Shown here: one piece after another, positions 28,220-35,910 of the stretch | Layout of the letters: each line of letters opens with the position of its first letter | Position numbering within the stretch: position 1 is the first letter of the stretch | Source of the DNA: Oceanobacillus saliphilus | GTDB lineage: Bacteria > Bacillota > Bacilli > Bacillales > Amphibacillaceae | Assembly: GCF_023522835.1 (NCBI RefSeq) | Contig: NZ_JALCZU010000004.1 | Location: 124,001 to 188,000 of the forward strand | Direction of reading: 5' to 3' | Length of the DNA: 64,000 nucleotides | The notes under the pieces: generated by a model | Told to the model about the DNA's origin: nothing | The model's database searches: none | Seen by the model: only the letters and a program-made list of their open reading frames with translations | Program-made: the position numbers and the translations under genes

Positions 28220-28366
28220 TTATTTTTTATTATTCCTCATTTTACCTCTGACTCTTTTATAGGTGTCACGATTAACACCCATTAGATCTAACAGCTCACG
28301 TTCTTTCATATGTTGCTGTTCTTCAGTGCCCCTATGTAGGCAGGTCTCCTGACTTATGCATTTTCC
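28220..28366 (-). pseudogene. C-terminal fragment of a phage-like HTH protein
   Basis: An open frame reads KERELLDLMGVNRDTYKRVR near its end and stops at 28220, with no start codon or ribosome binding site. The helix-turn-helix-like wording (ELLDLMGVNRDTYKRV) suggests the tail of a phage or mobile-element regulator. Origin uncertain. Confidence 0.35.
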
Positions 28367-28405
28367 TACGTGAAAGTAGAGTCGGATATTTTGAAATAAA
28401 TTTCT

Positions 28406-28513
28406 CTATGTCCTGTTTCTGTATCTTGAAACAATGTGTGTCGTTACTAATGTTGCAACCGAACCAAAAACTGCCCCAAATATACCTTGATTTCCTGAAA
28501 TAAACTCCAGCAA
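28406..28513 (-). CDS. Possible 35-residue membrane peptide
   Basis: From the TTG at 28513, after AGGGGTAGATAAAA, the frame encodes LLEFISGNQGIFGAVFGSVA and a short basic end. One hydrophobic helix; resembles small phage or toxin-like peptides in size only. Might be spurious. Confidence 0.35.
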   Translation of the reverse strand: MLEFISGNQGIFGAVFGSVATLVTTHIVSRYRNRT

Positions 28514-28601
28514 TTTTATCTACCCCTATTAGAGTATTTACATACTATTCTAACATATAATATGGTATAATTTACTTATAATCTATTAAAAGGTGATTAA
28601 C

Positions 28602-28946
28602 ATGATTCAAATTGTCGGAGAAACTACTCTTCATTTTAATTCTAAAATTATTTCAGTTGAATTAATCCAACGCCTATTGGATGAAAGGTTTGAAATGTAC
28701 TTTATTGATTCTCATATAATTACTGGTACTAATCATCACTTAGACATTAAATTTGTACTTAATACCATTGAATATTCCCATTATAAACGGTTTACCGATA
28801 ATCACAATTACGCATTAAATGCATTTAGAGACCAATTCCCTTCATTAGTTAAAACAGAGCCATTTATCGTGCTTAAGTTTCGCAAATCATATAAATCCTT
28901 TAAAAATAAAAAGGATCATTTTGTAATGCTCATCAATAACAAATAA
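28602..28946 (+). CDS. Hypothetical protein
   Basis: A 114-residue soluble protein from the ATG at 28602, with AAAAGGTG upstream overlapping a possible earlier GTG. Predicted mixed alpha/beta and rich in aromatic and basic residues; the C-terminal FRKSYKSFKNKKDH is strongly basic. No domain recognised. It stands alone between small genes on the other strand. Confidence 0.55.
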   Translation: MIQIVGETTLHFNSKIISVELIQRLLDERFEMYFIDSHIITGTNHHLDIKFVLNTIEYSHYKRFTDNHNYALNAFRDQFPSLVKTEPFIVLKFRKSYKSFKNKKDHFVMLINNK

Positions 28947-29022
28947 ATGGAAATATGAGGCTTGCACTCAATTTAAGCACTATGCACATTCCAAAAAGTA
29001 AGAGAATATTATTCTCCTTAAT

Positions 29023-29211
29023 TTACACAACCGATTTCTTACTTCTATATTCAATACTTGCTGGATGATTACTCCAACGCTTACCACTCAATATGTAACT
29101 AATACAAGGTTGAGTAACACCTAATTCTCTCCCAATTTGTGGCTTGTTATATCCTTCTTCAGCCAAAATAAAAACAGATTCAACTTGTTCAACTGGATAA
29201 AAACTCCGCAC
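29023..29211 (-). CDS. Small helix-turn-helix protein, possibly a fragment
   Basis: A frame of about 62 codons contains a clear HTH (NKPQIGRELGVTQPCISYIL) followed by SGKRWSNHP. This is the type found at the end of HNH endonucleases and in phage regulators. The only start, GTG at 29211, has no ribosome binding site, so it may be the tail of a broken gene. The frame upstream is closed by TGA. Confidence 0.4.
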   Translation of the reverse strand: MRSFYPVEQVESVFILAEEGYNKPQIGRELGVTQPCISYILSGKRWSNHPASIEYRSKKSVV

Positions 29212-29236
29212 TCGTGGCTCAATTCATCCGCAATAA

Positions 29237-29389
29237 TCATAAACCAATGTATTTGTGACTAAACATATGTACTTCATAATAATCTTTAACTATTTCCAAT
29301 GTTGGCATCGTATTGATTTTAACCTTATCCACTACATCAAATTGTTTCCGATAATCATATGTATAAAATTCAGGATTCATATAATCCAT
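29237..29389 (-). CDS. Small hypothetical protein
   Basis: A 50-residue frame from the ATG at 29389 with AAGGAGAATGGAAA before it. The product begins MDYMNPEFYTYDYRKQF, is rich in Tyr and charged residues and has no recognised family. It ends just before the HTH fragment. Confidence 0.45.
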   Translation of the reverse strand: MDYMNPEFYTYDYRKQFDVVDKVKINTMPTLEIVKDYYEVHMFSHKYIGL

Positions 29390-29430
29390 TTTCCATTCTC
29401 CTTAAAATTTGTCCATAATAAAAACAGCCA

Positions 29431-29634
29431 CTAAAGGCTGTTCAATCCAAAATATAAAAAGCAAAGTGCTATTGCCCCAAAGAATATTGATCTTGCACCG
29501 TATAATACTACTAAATTATAATCTTTTTTACTTTTACTTCTGAAATAGGTAATAAATAATCGTGCTTCTTTAATGACAAAATAAATTGAAATCACAGTAA
29601 TTATTAATCCGATAACACCAAATAAAATCTCCAT
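29431..29634 (-). CDS. Small two-segment membrane protein
   Basis: A 67-residue protein, RBS GGGGGG, with hydrophobic segments at about residues 3-22 and 47-66 around a basic loop (RSKSKKDYN). Family not recognised. It lies in a group of leftward small genes that includes phage debris. Confidence 0.6.
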   Translation of the reverse strand: MEILFGVIGLIITVISIYFVIKEARLFITYFRSKSKKDYNLVVLYGARSIFFGAIALCFLYFGLNSL

Positions 29635-29736
29635 GAAATCCCCCCATAGTTGTTTAATAAAGTATATGTACAGCCATAGGGGAAAAGTACCGCATAATAA
29701 AAAGACTCCCGATTGGAAGCCTAATGTAACGATTAA

Positions 29737-29937
29737 TTAATACTTACCCAATGGTCTATTAGGCAATTTGCTTTCAATATCTTTTAATCTGTTGTCTATA
29801 CTTCTTAATAATGCAGAGTAATCTCTTACAACATTGACACTTTGTCCATAAGCAGACTGTGAATCAACAAACCTATTTAAAGCCTTTGTATGTTCTTCTA
29901 AAGCATTTACAAAATCTTTATCCTTATATTCAGGCAT
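29737..29937 (-). CDS. Small hypothetical protein, phage-like
   Basis: A 66-residue soluble, mostly helical protein with RBS GGGAGGTG. The sequence (DKDFVNALEEHTKALNRFVD) has heptad-like spacing suggesting a short coiled coil. Nothing recognised beyond that. Confidence 0.5.
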   Translation of the reverse strand: MPEYKDKDFVNALEEHTKALNRFVDSQSAYGQSVNVVRDYSALLRSIDNRLKDIESKLPNRPLGKY

Positions 29938-30044
29938 TATATCACCTCCCGGTCTACTTAATTCAACAAGTCGTGACTAATTTCCTGCAATTTTCTTACT
30001 ATATTCTTTCAAATTCTGATAGAATTCATAAAGGAGGTGAGAAG

Positions 30045-30368
30045 TTGAAATACAATAACAAAGGACTAAAACAGTTACAAAAAAGTTTAAAACAATTAGA
30101 AAAAAACGCTAAAAGTGTCGAAGGTGATAATCATGTACCTTTTAATGAAATGTTCAACACATCTTTTATGAAAAAGTATACTGATTTCACTAATATCGAT
30201 TCATTTTTTGACGCTTCCCCTTTCACCTTAGAAACTCAAGAAGATTTACAAGCAATTCCTGAAGATGAATTAGATATATTTGTATCAGAAAATACTTCGT
30301 TTAATACTTGGCAAGAAATGCTTAGTAAGGCTGGTAAAGAATGGACTGCGAAGAAACTTGGATTCTAA
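30045..30368 (+). CDS. Hypothetical protein with TTG start
   Basis: A 107-residue protein from the TTG at 30045, placed 4 bp after a perfect AAGGAGGTGAG. The N-terminus is a basic amphipathic helix (KGLKQLQKSLKQLEKNAK); the middle is acidic and Phe-rich, and the C-terminus ends GKEWTAKKLGF. I associate such proteins with Bacillus prophages, but cannot name the family. Confidence 0.6.
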   Translation: MKYNNKGLKQLQKSLKQLEKNAKSVEGDNHVPFNEMFNTSFMKKYTDFTNIDSFFDASPFTLETQEDLQAIPEDELDIFVSENTSFNTWQEMLSKAGKEWTAKKLGF

Positions 30369-30401
30369 TTGGAGAGGGGTGATAATTTCATCCCTTTTAT
30401 T

Positions 30402-30960
30402 CTACAATGTCTTTTCACCATTTTGATATATTCCATCAGGTTTCAACTCTAATATATTGCTATTATCAGCAATTGTAACAATCCCAGCTTTAACAGAAGT
30501 AGAAGTACCATTAGTCTGATCTTCATATTTCAATTCATCTGTAAACAAGGTCATCAAATAACTAATTCCATCTAATGTACCACTATTTTCATGTACTATT
30601 GTTAATGGATGTATTATTTATTGTAGTATCTTTTAATGTTCCATTTGTAAATGTTTTATTTCCCCAACTTCCAGCTTCAACCTGTCCAATTGTCACATTA
30701 CCTGTATATTGTCCTGTGCCTGATAATTTTGAAATAATTGGAGAATCAGCTGACAAGGCATCCATATCCTCGTCTGTATATTCAGGCTTCTCTACATTAT
30801 TCCAATCAATTCTGCCACCATTCATATTAAGGGTTCCAGTATTATGTAAGGCTCCTGAATCGTCTGCAAAGAAAGCATCTACCCATGCTTCATCTTCTTT
30901 TATTTAAATCCTAATACCATCAATTGAAGTAATAGTAACTCTGCTACATTTACTATTTAT
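30402..30960 (-). pseudogene. Phage tail/structural protein remnant
   Basis: Three consecutive open pieces read as one protein interrupted twice. TITSIDGIRI is followed by TAA and then IKEDEAWVDAFFADDSGALH and an Asn/Thr/Gly-rich stretch (TGTLNMNGGRIDWNNVEKPE); after a one-base shift it continues as SGTLDGISYLMTLFTDELKY and ends NGEKTL. The repetitive, Thr/Gly-rich style and GTLNMNGG-type motifs are those of phage tail or minor structural proteins. Prophage debris inside the transposon. Confidence 0.6.
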
Positions 30961-31283
30961 TTTATTTCTTGGTGAAACTCTTGAATCATGCAGAATGTAT
31001 ATGGCATTTAATAGATGTAGGTTTTGGCAGTATGAATATTAGAGTTAATGTATAATAAGAATATGGATTATTGCATATTGATGTATTTTTATACAATAAA
31101 TTTCCAAAAACTTATTCAACTAACGGGGCAGTTTAGTTAAAGAAGACATACTTAAACAAGTACTCTGAACTCGTTGAATGAGCAACAATACTTTGGTTTT
31201 TGGTCAAATATATAACTTTCAAGTAAACTTAATAAATACTAATAGGTGGCTAAACTTTTTTGTTGTGATTCTTTATGTTAAAA
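30961..31283. other. Intergenic region with one palindromic repeat
   Basis: No gene seen. It contains the repeat copy at 31111-31145 and leads into the SigY-like promoter. Confidence 0.5.
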
Positions 31284-31312
31284 TGAACGATTTCCCCCAG
31301 TTAGTCGTATTA
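31284..31312 (+). promoter_or_regulatory. Putative SigY-type promoter of the sigma operon
   Basis: TGAACG (31284-31289), 16 bp, then CGTATTA (31306-31312). The same two boxes with the same spacing occur at 32454-32482 before the CPBP gene. A TGAACG/CGT pattern is what I recall for SigY-dependent autoregulation in Bacillus subtilis. Confidence 0.65.
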
Positions 31313-31344
31313 CATATAGAACATTAATGTATGGAGTAGATCTC

Positions 31345-31875
31345 ATGGATGAAAAGGATTTAATTCGAAAGGCGAAAAAAGGAGATACATTAGCTCTTTC
31401 GACACTGCTACAACAGAATTATTCGTTTCTCGTAAGGTATTTAATGAAAGTTACCCTTCATCCACAAAACGCAGAAGATTTAACACAAGAGACGATGTTG
31501 AAGTGTATTGAAAAAATTCAACTGTATAATGGTGAATCCAAGTTTTCTTCATGGCTCATTACAATCGCAACGAACCTTTTCATCGATCAACAGCGTAGAA
31601 AAAAGCGAGAGAAAAACTGGCAAAAGCAGCAACAAGCTCTCCGAAAAATGAAATGGAATGCAGCCAATAGGAATGAAGAATGGACCGATGTACTTGATGT
31701 ACTTGCTCAAATTAATGAAGATATACGTATGCCCATCGTGTTAAAGCATTATTACGGATATTCATATGAGGAAATTGGAAAAATGATGGGTATTGCAGAA
31801 GGAACAGTAAAATCTCGAGTTTCAAATGGTTTAAAACGTGTACGAAAGGAGTTGGCTGAACTTGAAGGAGAATGA
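31345..31875 (+). CDS. sigY: ECF RNA polymerase sigma factor, SigY-like
   Basis: A 176-residue ECF sigma factor from the ATG at 31345 (GGAG at 31332). Region 2 contains HPQNAEDLTQETMLKCIEKI and the SKFSSWLITIATN -10-recognition segment; region 4 contains YGYSYEEIGKMMGIAEGTVK, the -35-binding HTH. Wording such as HYYGYSYEEIG and the following two small genes match the B. subtilis sigY-yxlC-yxlD operon closely. It would direct RNA polymerase to promoters like its own. The presence of this operon in a transposon is unusual. Confidence 0.85.
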   Translation: MDEKDLIRKAKKGDTLALSTLLQQNYSFLVRYLMKVTLHPQNAEDLTQETMLKCIEKIQLYNGESKFSSWLITIATNLFIDQQRRKKREKNWQKQQQALRKMKWNAANRNEEWTDVLDVLAQINEDIRMPIVLKHYYGYSYEEIGKMMGIAEGTVKSRVSNGLKRVRKELAELEGE

Positions 31876-32224
31876 TTCTAGAAATAGTAATTCTTTATTG
31901 GATGATGAAGATGAATTAACGGTTAAGCAAATAATAAATGGTTTAGAAAAACTAGATCAATGGAATCCAGTATCTACTCCAGACTTACAATTGTTTCAAC
32001 AAAATGTTGAATTAGAGAAAAATAGAATACGAAAAAAACAATGGAAAGACCTCCTCACGTTTATCTCAGTTGCAGTATTTGTGCTTTCGGTTGTGATTGC
32101 TATCGTTTATCATGAGCCAATTTTTTATCTTTATTTTCAGCTTGTGGGTATTATCTTACTGCCCTTAGCTTTTAACAAAACTAGAAAGAAGGTCAGGAAT
32201 GAAGATCTCCAACAATCTAAGTAG
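31862..32224 (+). CDS. yxlC: YxlC-like anti-sigma factor component
   Basis: About 120 residues from a TTG at 31862, ten bases after AAGGAG and overlapping the sigma gene's end. The N-terminal half is acidic and soluble (DDEDELTVKQIINGLEKLDQ), the C-terminal half has two membrane segments (about residues 65-108) and a basic tail. In B. subtilis the corresponding yxlC and yxlD products restrain SigY. Assignment rests on position and layout. Confidence 0.65.
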   Translation: MKENDSRNSNSLLDDEDELTVKQIINGLEKLDQWNPVSTPDLQLFQQNVELEKNRIRKKQWKDLLTFISVAVFVLSVVIAIVYHEPIFYLYFQLVGIILLPLAFNKTRKKVRNEDLQQSK

Positions 32225-32426
32225 CACACCGCTTTGGTTATTGATCGTGATTGCATTCATTCTGATTTGCCAGAGCTCATGGATGTTTTGGGATGCACGG
32301 AAGAGGGGACATAATGCTTGGCTATGGGGCTTTTTAGGACTTATTCAATTTCCGACGTATCTTATTATCTATCTTATTTTTGCAAGAAAAATCTTTAAAA
32401 GAAAGGTCTCAGGATCAAATTCCTGA
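32199..32426 (+). CDS. yxlD: YxlD-like membrane protein, anti-SigY partner
   Basis: A 75-residue protein overlapping the previous gene by 26 bp, with AGGTCAGGA before its ATG. Two membrane segments enclose a charged turn (DARKRGHNAW); the WMFWDARKRG wording is characteristic of PLDc_N/YxlD-type proteins. With YxlC it probably anchors or inactivates the sigma factor at the membrane. Confidence 0.7.
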   Translation: MKISNNLSSTPLWLLIVIAFILICQSSWMFWDARKRGHNAWLWGFLGLIQFPTYLIIYLIFARKIFKRKVSGSNS

Positions 32427-32438
32427 GATTTTTTTTAT
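32407..32438 (+). terminator. Terminator of the sigma operon
   Basis: TCTCAGGA and TCCTGAGA form an 8-bp stem with a 6-nt loop followed by eight Ts. It overlaps the last codons of yxlD. Confidence 0.9.
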
Positions 32439-32453
32439 TTATTTTTTCGTGAG

Positions 32454-32482
32454 TGAACGATTAGACGAACGTAATCGTATTA
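32454..32482 (+). promoter_or_regulatory. Second SigY-type promoter, before the CPBP gene
   Basis: TGAACG (32454-32459), 16 bp, CGTATTA (32476-32482): identical boxes and spacing to the promoter of the sigma operon, with identical ATT after the -35 box. Confidence 0.65.
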
Positions 32483-32513
32483 AGGGTAAATAAACAATTT
32501 GGAGGAGAAAAAA

Positions 32514-32537
32514 ATGAGAGAAAACAGAGATTCATAA
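32514..32537 (+). CDS. Possible 7-codon leader peptide
   Basis: ATG at 32514 after a strong GGAGGAGAAAAAA, encoding MRENRDS and a stop, 38 bp before the CPBP start. It may be a translated leader or the scar of a longer gene. Confidence 0.35.
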   Translation: MRENRDS

Positions 32538-32574
32538 TTTAATGAATTTTAAACTAAAATCAAGGAGGTTACTT

Positions 32575-33375
32575 ATGACAAAGCAAAAGAGTATGAAAGG
32601 GCTATTAATTTATCTCTTGGTTGGAATCATTGCATTATTTTTCTCGTATCTTCTTGGATTATCGACACTATCGACATATTCGACCCAATTAGAGCAATTG
32701 AGTGAAATGACGGGGATCTCAGGACCACCTGAAATGTTAGCCTTACTCGCCGTCATTCCAAATTTTATTATATTAATCATTACTCTTGTCATTGGATTTT
32801 TCATTGCTCATAAAGTGGGATTAAAATCGGCTATTATTCATCCTCATGCTAGAGATAAGTCAAAATCAGAATGGATAAAAGGGATTAAACTAGCTATCAT
32901 ACTCGGTTCGATTGCAGGAGTCGTTTTGAGAGGATTCGATTATCTTTTCCAACCGTTCTTACCAGATGGTTTAATAGAACTATTACGACCTTATAATGCA
33001 TTAGAATTTATAACAGCTTTACTGTACGGAGGAATTCTTGAAGAACTACTAATGCGTTTTGGTTTAATGAGCTTGTTAGTTTTTGTTTTTTGGAAACTAT
33101 TTGATCGAAAATCGGCAAAACCTTCTAACTGGGTCTTTATCTTTGCCATATTCATTAGTGCCTTATTATTTGCATTAGGTCACTATAGCATAACCGCAAG
33201 TAATATAGAAATGACCACATTCATTTGGTTCCGAATGATTCTCCTAAATGGTTTACCTGGCTTGTTCTATGGTTGGATTTATTGGAAGCACAATCTAGAA
33301 CTTGCCATGCTTGCACATATGTTTACGCATATTGTCTTGAATTTACTCATGTTGATTTTCTCCGTTTTTATGTAA
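32575..33375 (+). CDS. CPBP (CAAX/bacteriocin-processing) intramembrane protease
   Basis: A 266-residue membrane protein from the ATG at 32575 (AAGGAGGTTACTT). The conserved metalloprotease motifs are present in order: EELLMRF (EExxxR, about residue 152), FALGHYS (second motif, about 200) and HMFTHIVLN (third, about 248). About eight membrane segments. Members process peptides or give immunity to bacteriocins and stress. The shared SigY-type promoter implies it is a target of the neighbouring sigma factor. Confidence 0.85.
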   Translation: MTKQKSMKGLLIYLLVGIIALFFSYLLGLSTLSTYSTQLEQLSEMTGISGPPEMLALLAVIPNFIILIITLVIGFFIAHKVGLKSAIIHPHARDKSKSEWIKGIKLAIILGSIAGVVLRGFDYLFQPFLPDGLIELLRPYNALEFITALLYGGILEELLMRFGLMSLLVFVFWKLFDRKSAKPSNWVFIFAIFISALLFALGHYSITASNIEMTTFIWFRMILLNGLPGLFYGWIYWKHNLELAMLAHMFTHIVLNLLMLIFSVFM

Positions 33376-33388
33376 AAATACCAAAAAA

Positions 33389-33422
33389 GGACGTAACATT
33401 ATCAGCAAAAAAGTTACGTCCC
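33389..33422 (+). terminator. Terminator of the CPBP gene
   Basis: GGACGTAAC pairs with GTTACGTCC across a 16-nt loop, with an A-run before and CTTT after. Confidence 0.85.
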
Positions 33423-33645
33423 TTTACTAATAAATTGGATTAGAAGAAACTAATAACACATCATTAACGGTTGGTTTATTCTCTTTTTTAACTACGTGAA
33501 GAATTTCACTTAAACTAACTGGTGCTTTAGTGTAACAAATAGATCTTCAATACGTTTGGTATTTTCTTAATAAAGAGTCGAATAAAAAGAGGTTATGTAT
33601 ATGCAAACGATTGTTTGATAAGAGTATGTAAAGGGAGGGAACAAA

Positions 33646-33909
33646 ATGGATGCTTTAATGTTAGAAGGATGGACACCGATACTGCTCATTGGGATTGCTG
33701 TTGCTATAATCATCTTTTTTATATCTCGTAAGATTTCCAGAAAAGCTCTAATCTTAGTTTCCATCGTATTGAGTTTAGTTTGTGTCGGAATCGTTATTTA
33801 CAGCAGAGAAATTGGTGGTTGGGAAGGCTTTGGGTTAATATTTGTTGCAATCAGTGGTTTCATTGGAATATGGGTAGGTACTATAAGTGGATTAATGATT
33901 AAAAAATAA
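33646..33909 (+). CDS. YesK-like small membrane protein
   Basis: An 87-residue protein, RBS AAAGGGAGGG, with three hydrophobic segments (about residues 8-25, 34-50 and 59-82) and a short basic loop. The layout resembles YesK of Bacillus; this is a weak call. The gene follows one palindromic repeat copy and belongs to the cassette-like row. Confidence 0.5.
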   Translation: MDALMLEGWTPILLIGIAVAIIIFFISRKISRKALILVSIVLSLVCVGIVIYSREIGGWEGFGLIFVAISGFIGIWVGTISGLMIKK

Positions 33910-34020
33910 TTATGTAATGTGATTCCTTCAACAAACTTCTTAAAAGAGTGGCAGTCGATTGGATTAGGAAAGATATTTATAAATTGAGAATGGAACTATA
34001 AATTATGGGGTGTAGATTTA

Positions 34021-34326
34021 ATGAAAAACAATGATACTATTTATGAAATTGTCGTGCATGTTGTCAATTGGCTCTTACTCGGATTTCTCGGTTTTATCGC
34101 ATTTTTCTCTATAGTAAATATCAGCCCAGCCCCAAGACCCTATGGTCTCCTAATCGGTTATGATTTTATAATGTTGCTAATCTGGGGAGGTAATTACTGG
34201 TACCAATACAAGAAAAGAAAATGGATTGTGCTAATAGCTGGAGCCATCCTTTACGTCGTCATTGCTTTGCTTCTCTTAGGTGTAGCCGTACCACTTCTGG
34301 CTAAATTAATTTATCCTTGGGCGTAG
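34021..34326 (+). CDS. Membrane protein, three segments
   Basis: A 101-residue protein with hydrophobic segments at about residues 12-31, 41-58 and 68-93. The ribosome binding site is poor (GGGGTG about 8 bases before). Its last 41 bp are followed at once by a diverged second copy of the same 41 bp, apparently the 3' end of a lost paralogue. Family not recognised. Confidence 0.55.
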   Translation: MKNNDTIYEIVVHVVNWLLLGFLGFIAFFSIVNISPAPRPYGLLIGYDFIMLLIWGGNYWYQYKKRKWIVLIAGAILYVVIALLLLGVAVPLLAKLIYPWA

Positions 34327-34356
34327 TCGTGCCAGTTCTAGCTAAAATGATTTATT
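34275..34356 (+). repeat. 41-bp imperfect tandem duplication of a gene 3' end
   Basis: 34275-34315 and 34316-34356 match at 32 of 41 positions. In the gene's reading frame the first copy ends VAVPLLAKLIYPWA and the second would read VVVPVLAKMIYSY, so the differences are mostly conservative. It looks like a junction between two related genes rather than slippage. Confidence 0.65.
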
Positions 34357-34585
34357 CTTACTAAAATGAATCCGCAACCATACTGAATAAAAATTAAACA
34401 GATTTATCACTTTTGGTAAGCTAGCTAATAGAAGCTCAGTTCTTATTGCATTATCAGGTGCTTTAACACAAATAAGGAGATTGTCGGTATGGCAGCCTAT
34501 CTTGTGCTATCTGGCGGGTTAGTTCAATGAAGGATGTTATAATAAACTTTATTATTTTACTGTTTTTACATTGGAGGTACTTAAC

Positions 34586-35101
34586 TTGGAAATTAAAAAA
34601 GCAAGTAAAGAAGATATAAAGCACATATCAAGGGTTTATGTTAATAGTTGGAGAACTACTTATCATGGTCTAGTACCAGACGATTATCTGAAAGAACTAT
34701 CGTACGAAGAAGCAGAAATAAGATGGATTGATTTTTTAAATAACGAAAATGAACCTTTTATTTATGTTGCAACTAATGATATAGGGAAAATTATAGGCTT
34801 TGCATCAGGTAAAAGCATTGATGAGAAGAATTTTAATGGAGAACTTTATTCACTTTATCTCACAGAGGAATGTAGAGGATTAGGACTTGGCAGGCAGCTT
34901 GTTTCAGCTATTGCTAAGCATTTTATAAAAAAAGATATACATACTATGATGGTTTGGGTAATGAAGCAAAATAAATCTGGACTAGCTTTTTATGAACATA
35001 TGGGAGGAAAAGAATACATTCATAGGACTAGTACGCTTGGAGGAACCAAAGTAGAGGATGTTGCGTATGGCTGGCAAGATATCTCAGTATTATGTGTTTA
35101 A
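34586..35101 (+). CDS. GNAT-family N-acetyltransferase
   Basis: A 171-residue acetyltransferase from the TTG at 34586, eight bases after GGAGG. The acetyl-CoA-binding motif A is GELYSLYLTEECRGLGLGRQ (about residues 81-100), with the R/QxxGxG/A loop CRGLGLGR; NKSGLAFYEHMGG near residue 132 is motif B. The substrate is unknown; relatives modify antibiotics, polyamines or protein N-termini. It is flanked on both sides by palindromic repeats, as a cassette would be. Confidence 0.8.
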   Translation: MEIKKASKEDIKHISRVYVNSWRTTYHGLVPDDYLKELSYEEAEIRWIDFLNNENEPFIYVATNDIGKIIGFASGKSIDEKNFNGELYSLYLTEECRGLGLGRQLVSAIAKHFIKKDIHTMMVWVMKQNKSGLAFYEHMGGKEYIHRTSTLGGTKVEDVAYGWQDISVLCV

Positions 35102-35232
35102 TAATAGCAACAAAGATTTAAACGTGTACCTAATTCAACTAACTGGTGCTTTGGTTCAACAAGCTAATATTTAATAAACAACTAGTGCTTGTTTATTAAA
35201 TATCAATTATAATAATGATAGAGGTGATAAAA

Positions 35233-35448
35233 GTGGATGAGCAAATTCTTGATGATCTACTAACAGAAATGAATAATGAAATGAAAAGTATGAAATTATA
35301 TATTCATTCTTTGAAATCTGAAATGCATAATCGATTTGACACCATTGAAGAAAAACTAGAAGGTGTTGGTAGGCGGTTTGAATCTCATCATCACCCTGAT
35401 ACATCACCACTGTCCGCCTCGTCTACTACACACCGAAAGAACTATTAA
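35233..35448 (+). CDS. Small coiled-coil protein
   Basis: A 71-residue protein from the GTG at 35233 (AGAGGTGATAAAA). Residues about 1-45 form a heptad-rich helix (EQILDDLLTEMNNEMKSMKL), followed by a His/Ser-rich tail. Similar small coiled-coil proteins occur widely in Bacillus islands; no function known. Confidence 0.6.
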   Translation: MDEQILDDLLTEMNNEMKSMKLYIHSLKSEMHNRFDTIEEKLEGVGRRFESHHHPDTSPLSASSTTHRKNY

Positions 35449-35475
35449 TGTCTAAAACAGACATGATTGTATAAA

Positions 35476-35501
35476 AATTGCTTACCTATTGGTAAGCAAT
35501 T
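35476..35501. terminator. Bidirectional terminator
   Basis: AATTGCTTACC and GGTAAGCAATT form a perfect 11-bp stem with a 4-nt loop, between two convergent small genes. Confidence 0.85.
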
Positions 35502-35519
35502 CAACAAAAACCATTTTTG

Positions 35520-35720
35520 TTACTTTGATAATTTATAGATAATAACCTCTCCAGACTGTTCCTCACACAGTCTATCGCACTCTTCTTTACTTGGTGTGTT
35601 TTTGTAGGCATTGTACCTTTCTTCAGTAATAGCCCCACCTAAGTAAATATAATCCTCATACTCCTCTAAATCTTTTAATGTACCAAACCCAACTAAGCGA
35701 CCTTCAATAATTTTTTCCAT
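35520..35720 (-). CDS. Small hypothetical protein
   Basis: A 66-residue acidic protein with RBS AGGAGGGG. It has two Cys separated by CDRLCEEQ near residue 48. Soluble, mixed secondary structure; no family recognised. It lies between the gene row and the element B block. Confidence 0.6.
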   Translation of the reverse strand: MEKIIEGRLVGFGTLKDLEEYEDYIYLGGAITEERYNAYKNTPSKEECDRLCEEQSGEVIIYKLSK

Positions 35721-35910
35721 AAAATACCCCTCCTATATCTATAATCGAAAAAAGTATCAAATAGGGGGTGAATTTTTTATAGAAAGACTCATAATTTCAT
35801 GACTTTTCTCTTGACTACAGATACATAAACCACCTGTTTAATGTTAGGGCGTAACTCGCGTGTTCCAAAATTCCAGATAACTCGACCTGCATTTCTATAA
35901 TAAAATGGTG

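Larger units (their letters stand above)
26941..35163 (+). repeat. Dispersed palindromic inter-gene repeat, at least nine copies
   Basis: Copies related to AACTAACGGGTGCTTTAGTT lie at about 26941-26974, 27255-27294, 27498-27528, 27745-27782, 31111-31145, 33504-33540, 34440-34478, 34499-34536 and 35127-35163. All face the same way and all lie between genes. The arms (AACTAA and TTAGTT) pair around a GGTGC-like core; best copies are at 31111, 33504 and 35127. Several sit right before a ribosome binding site of the next small gene. I recall similar motifs in other Bacillus genomic islands, but do not know of a described function. Confidence 0.75.
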
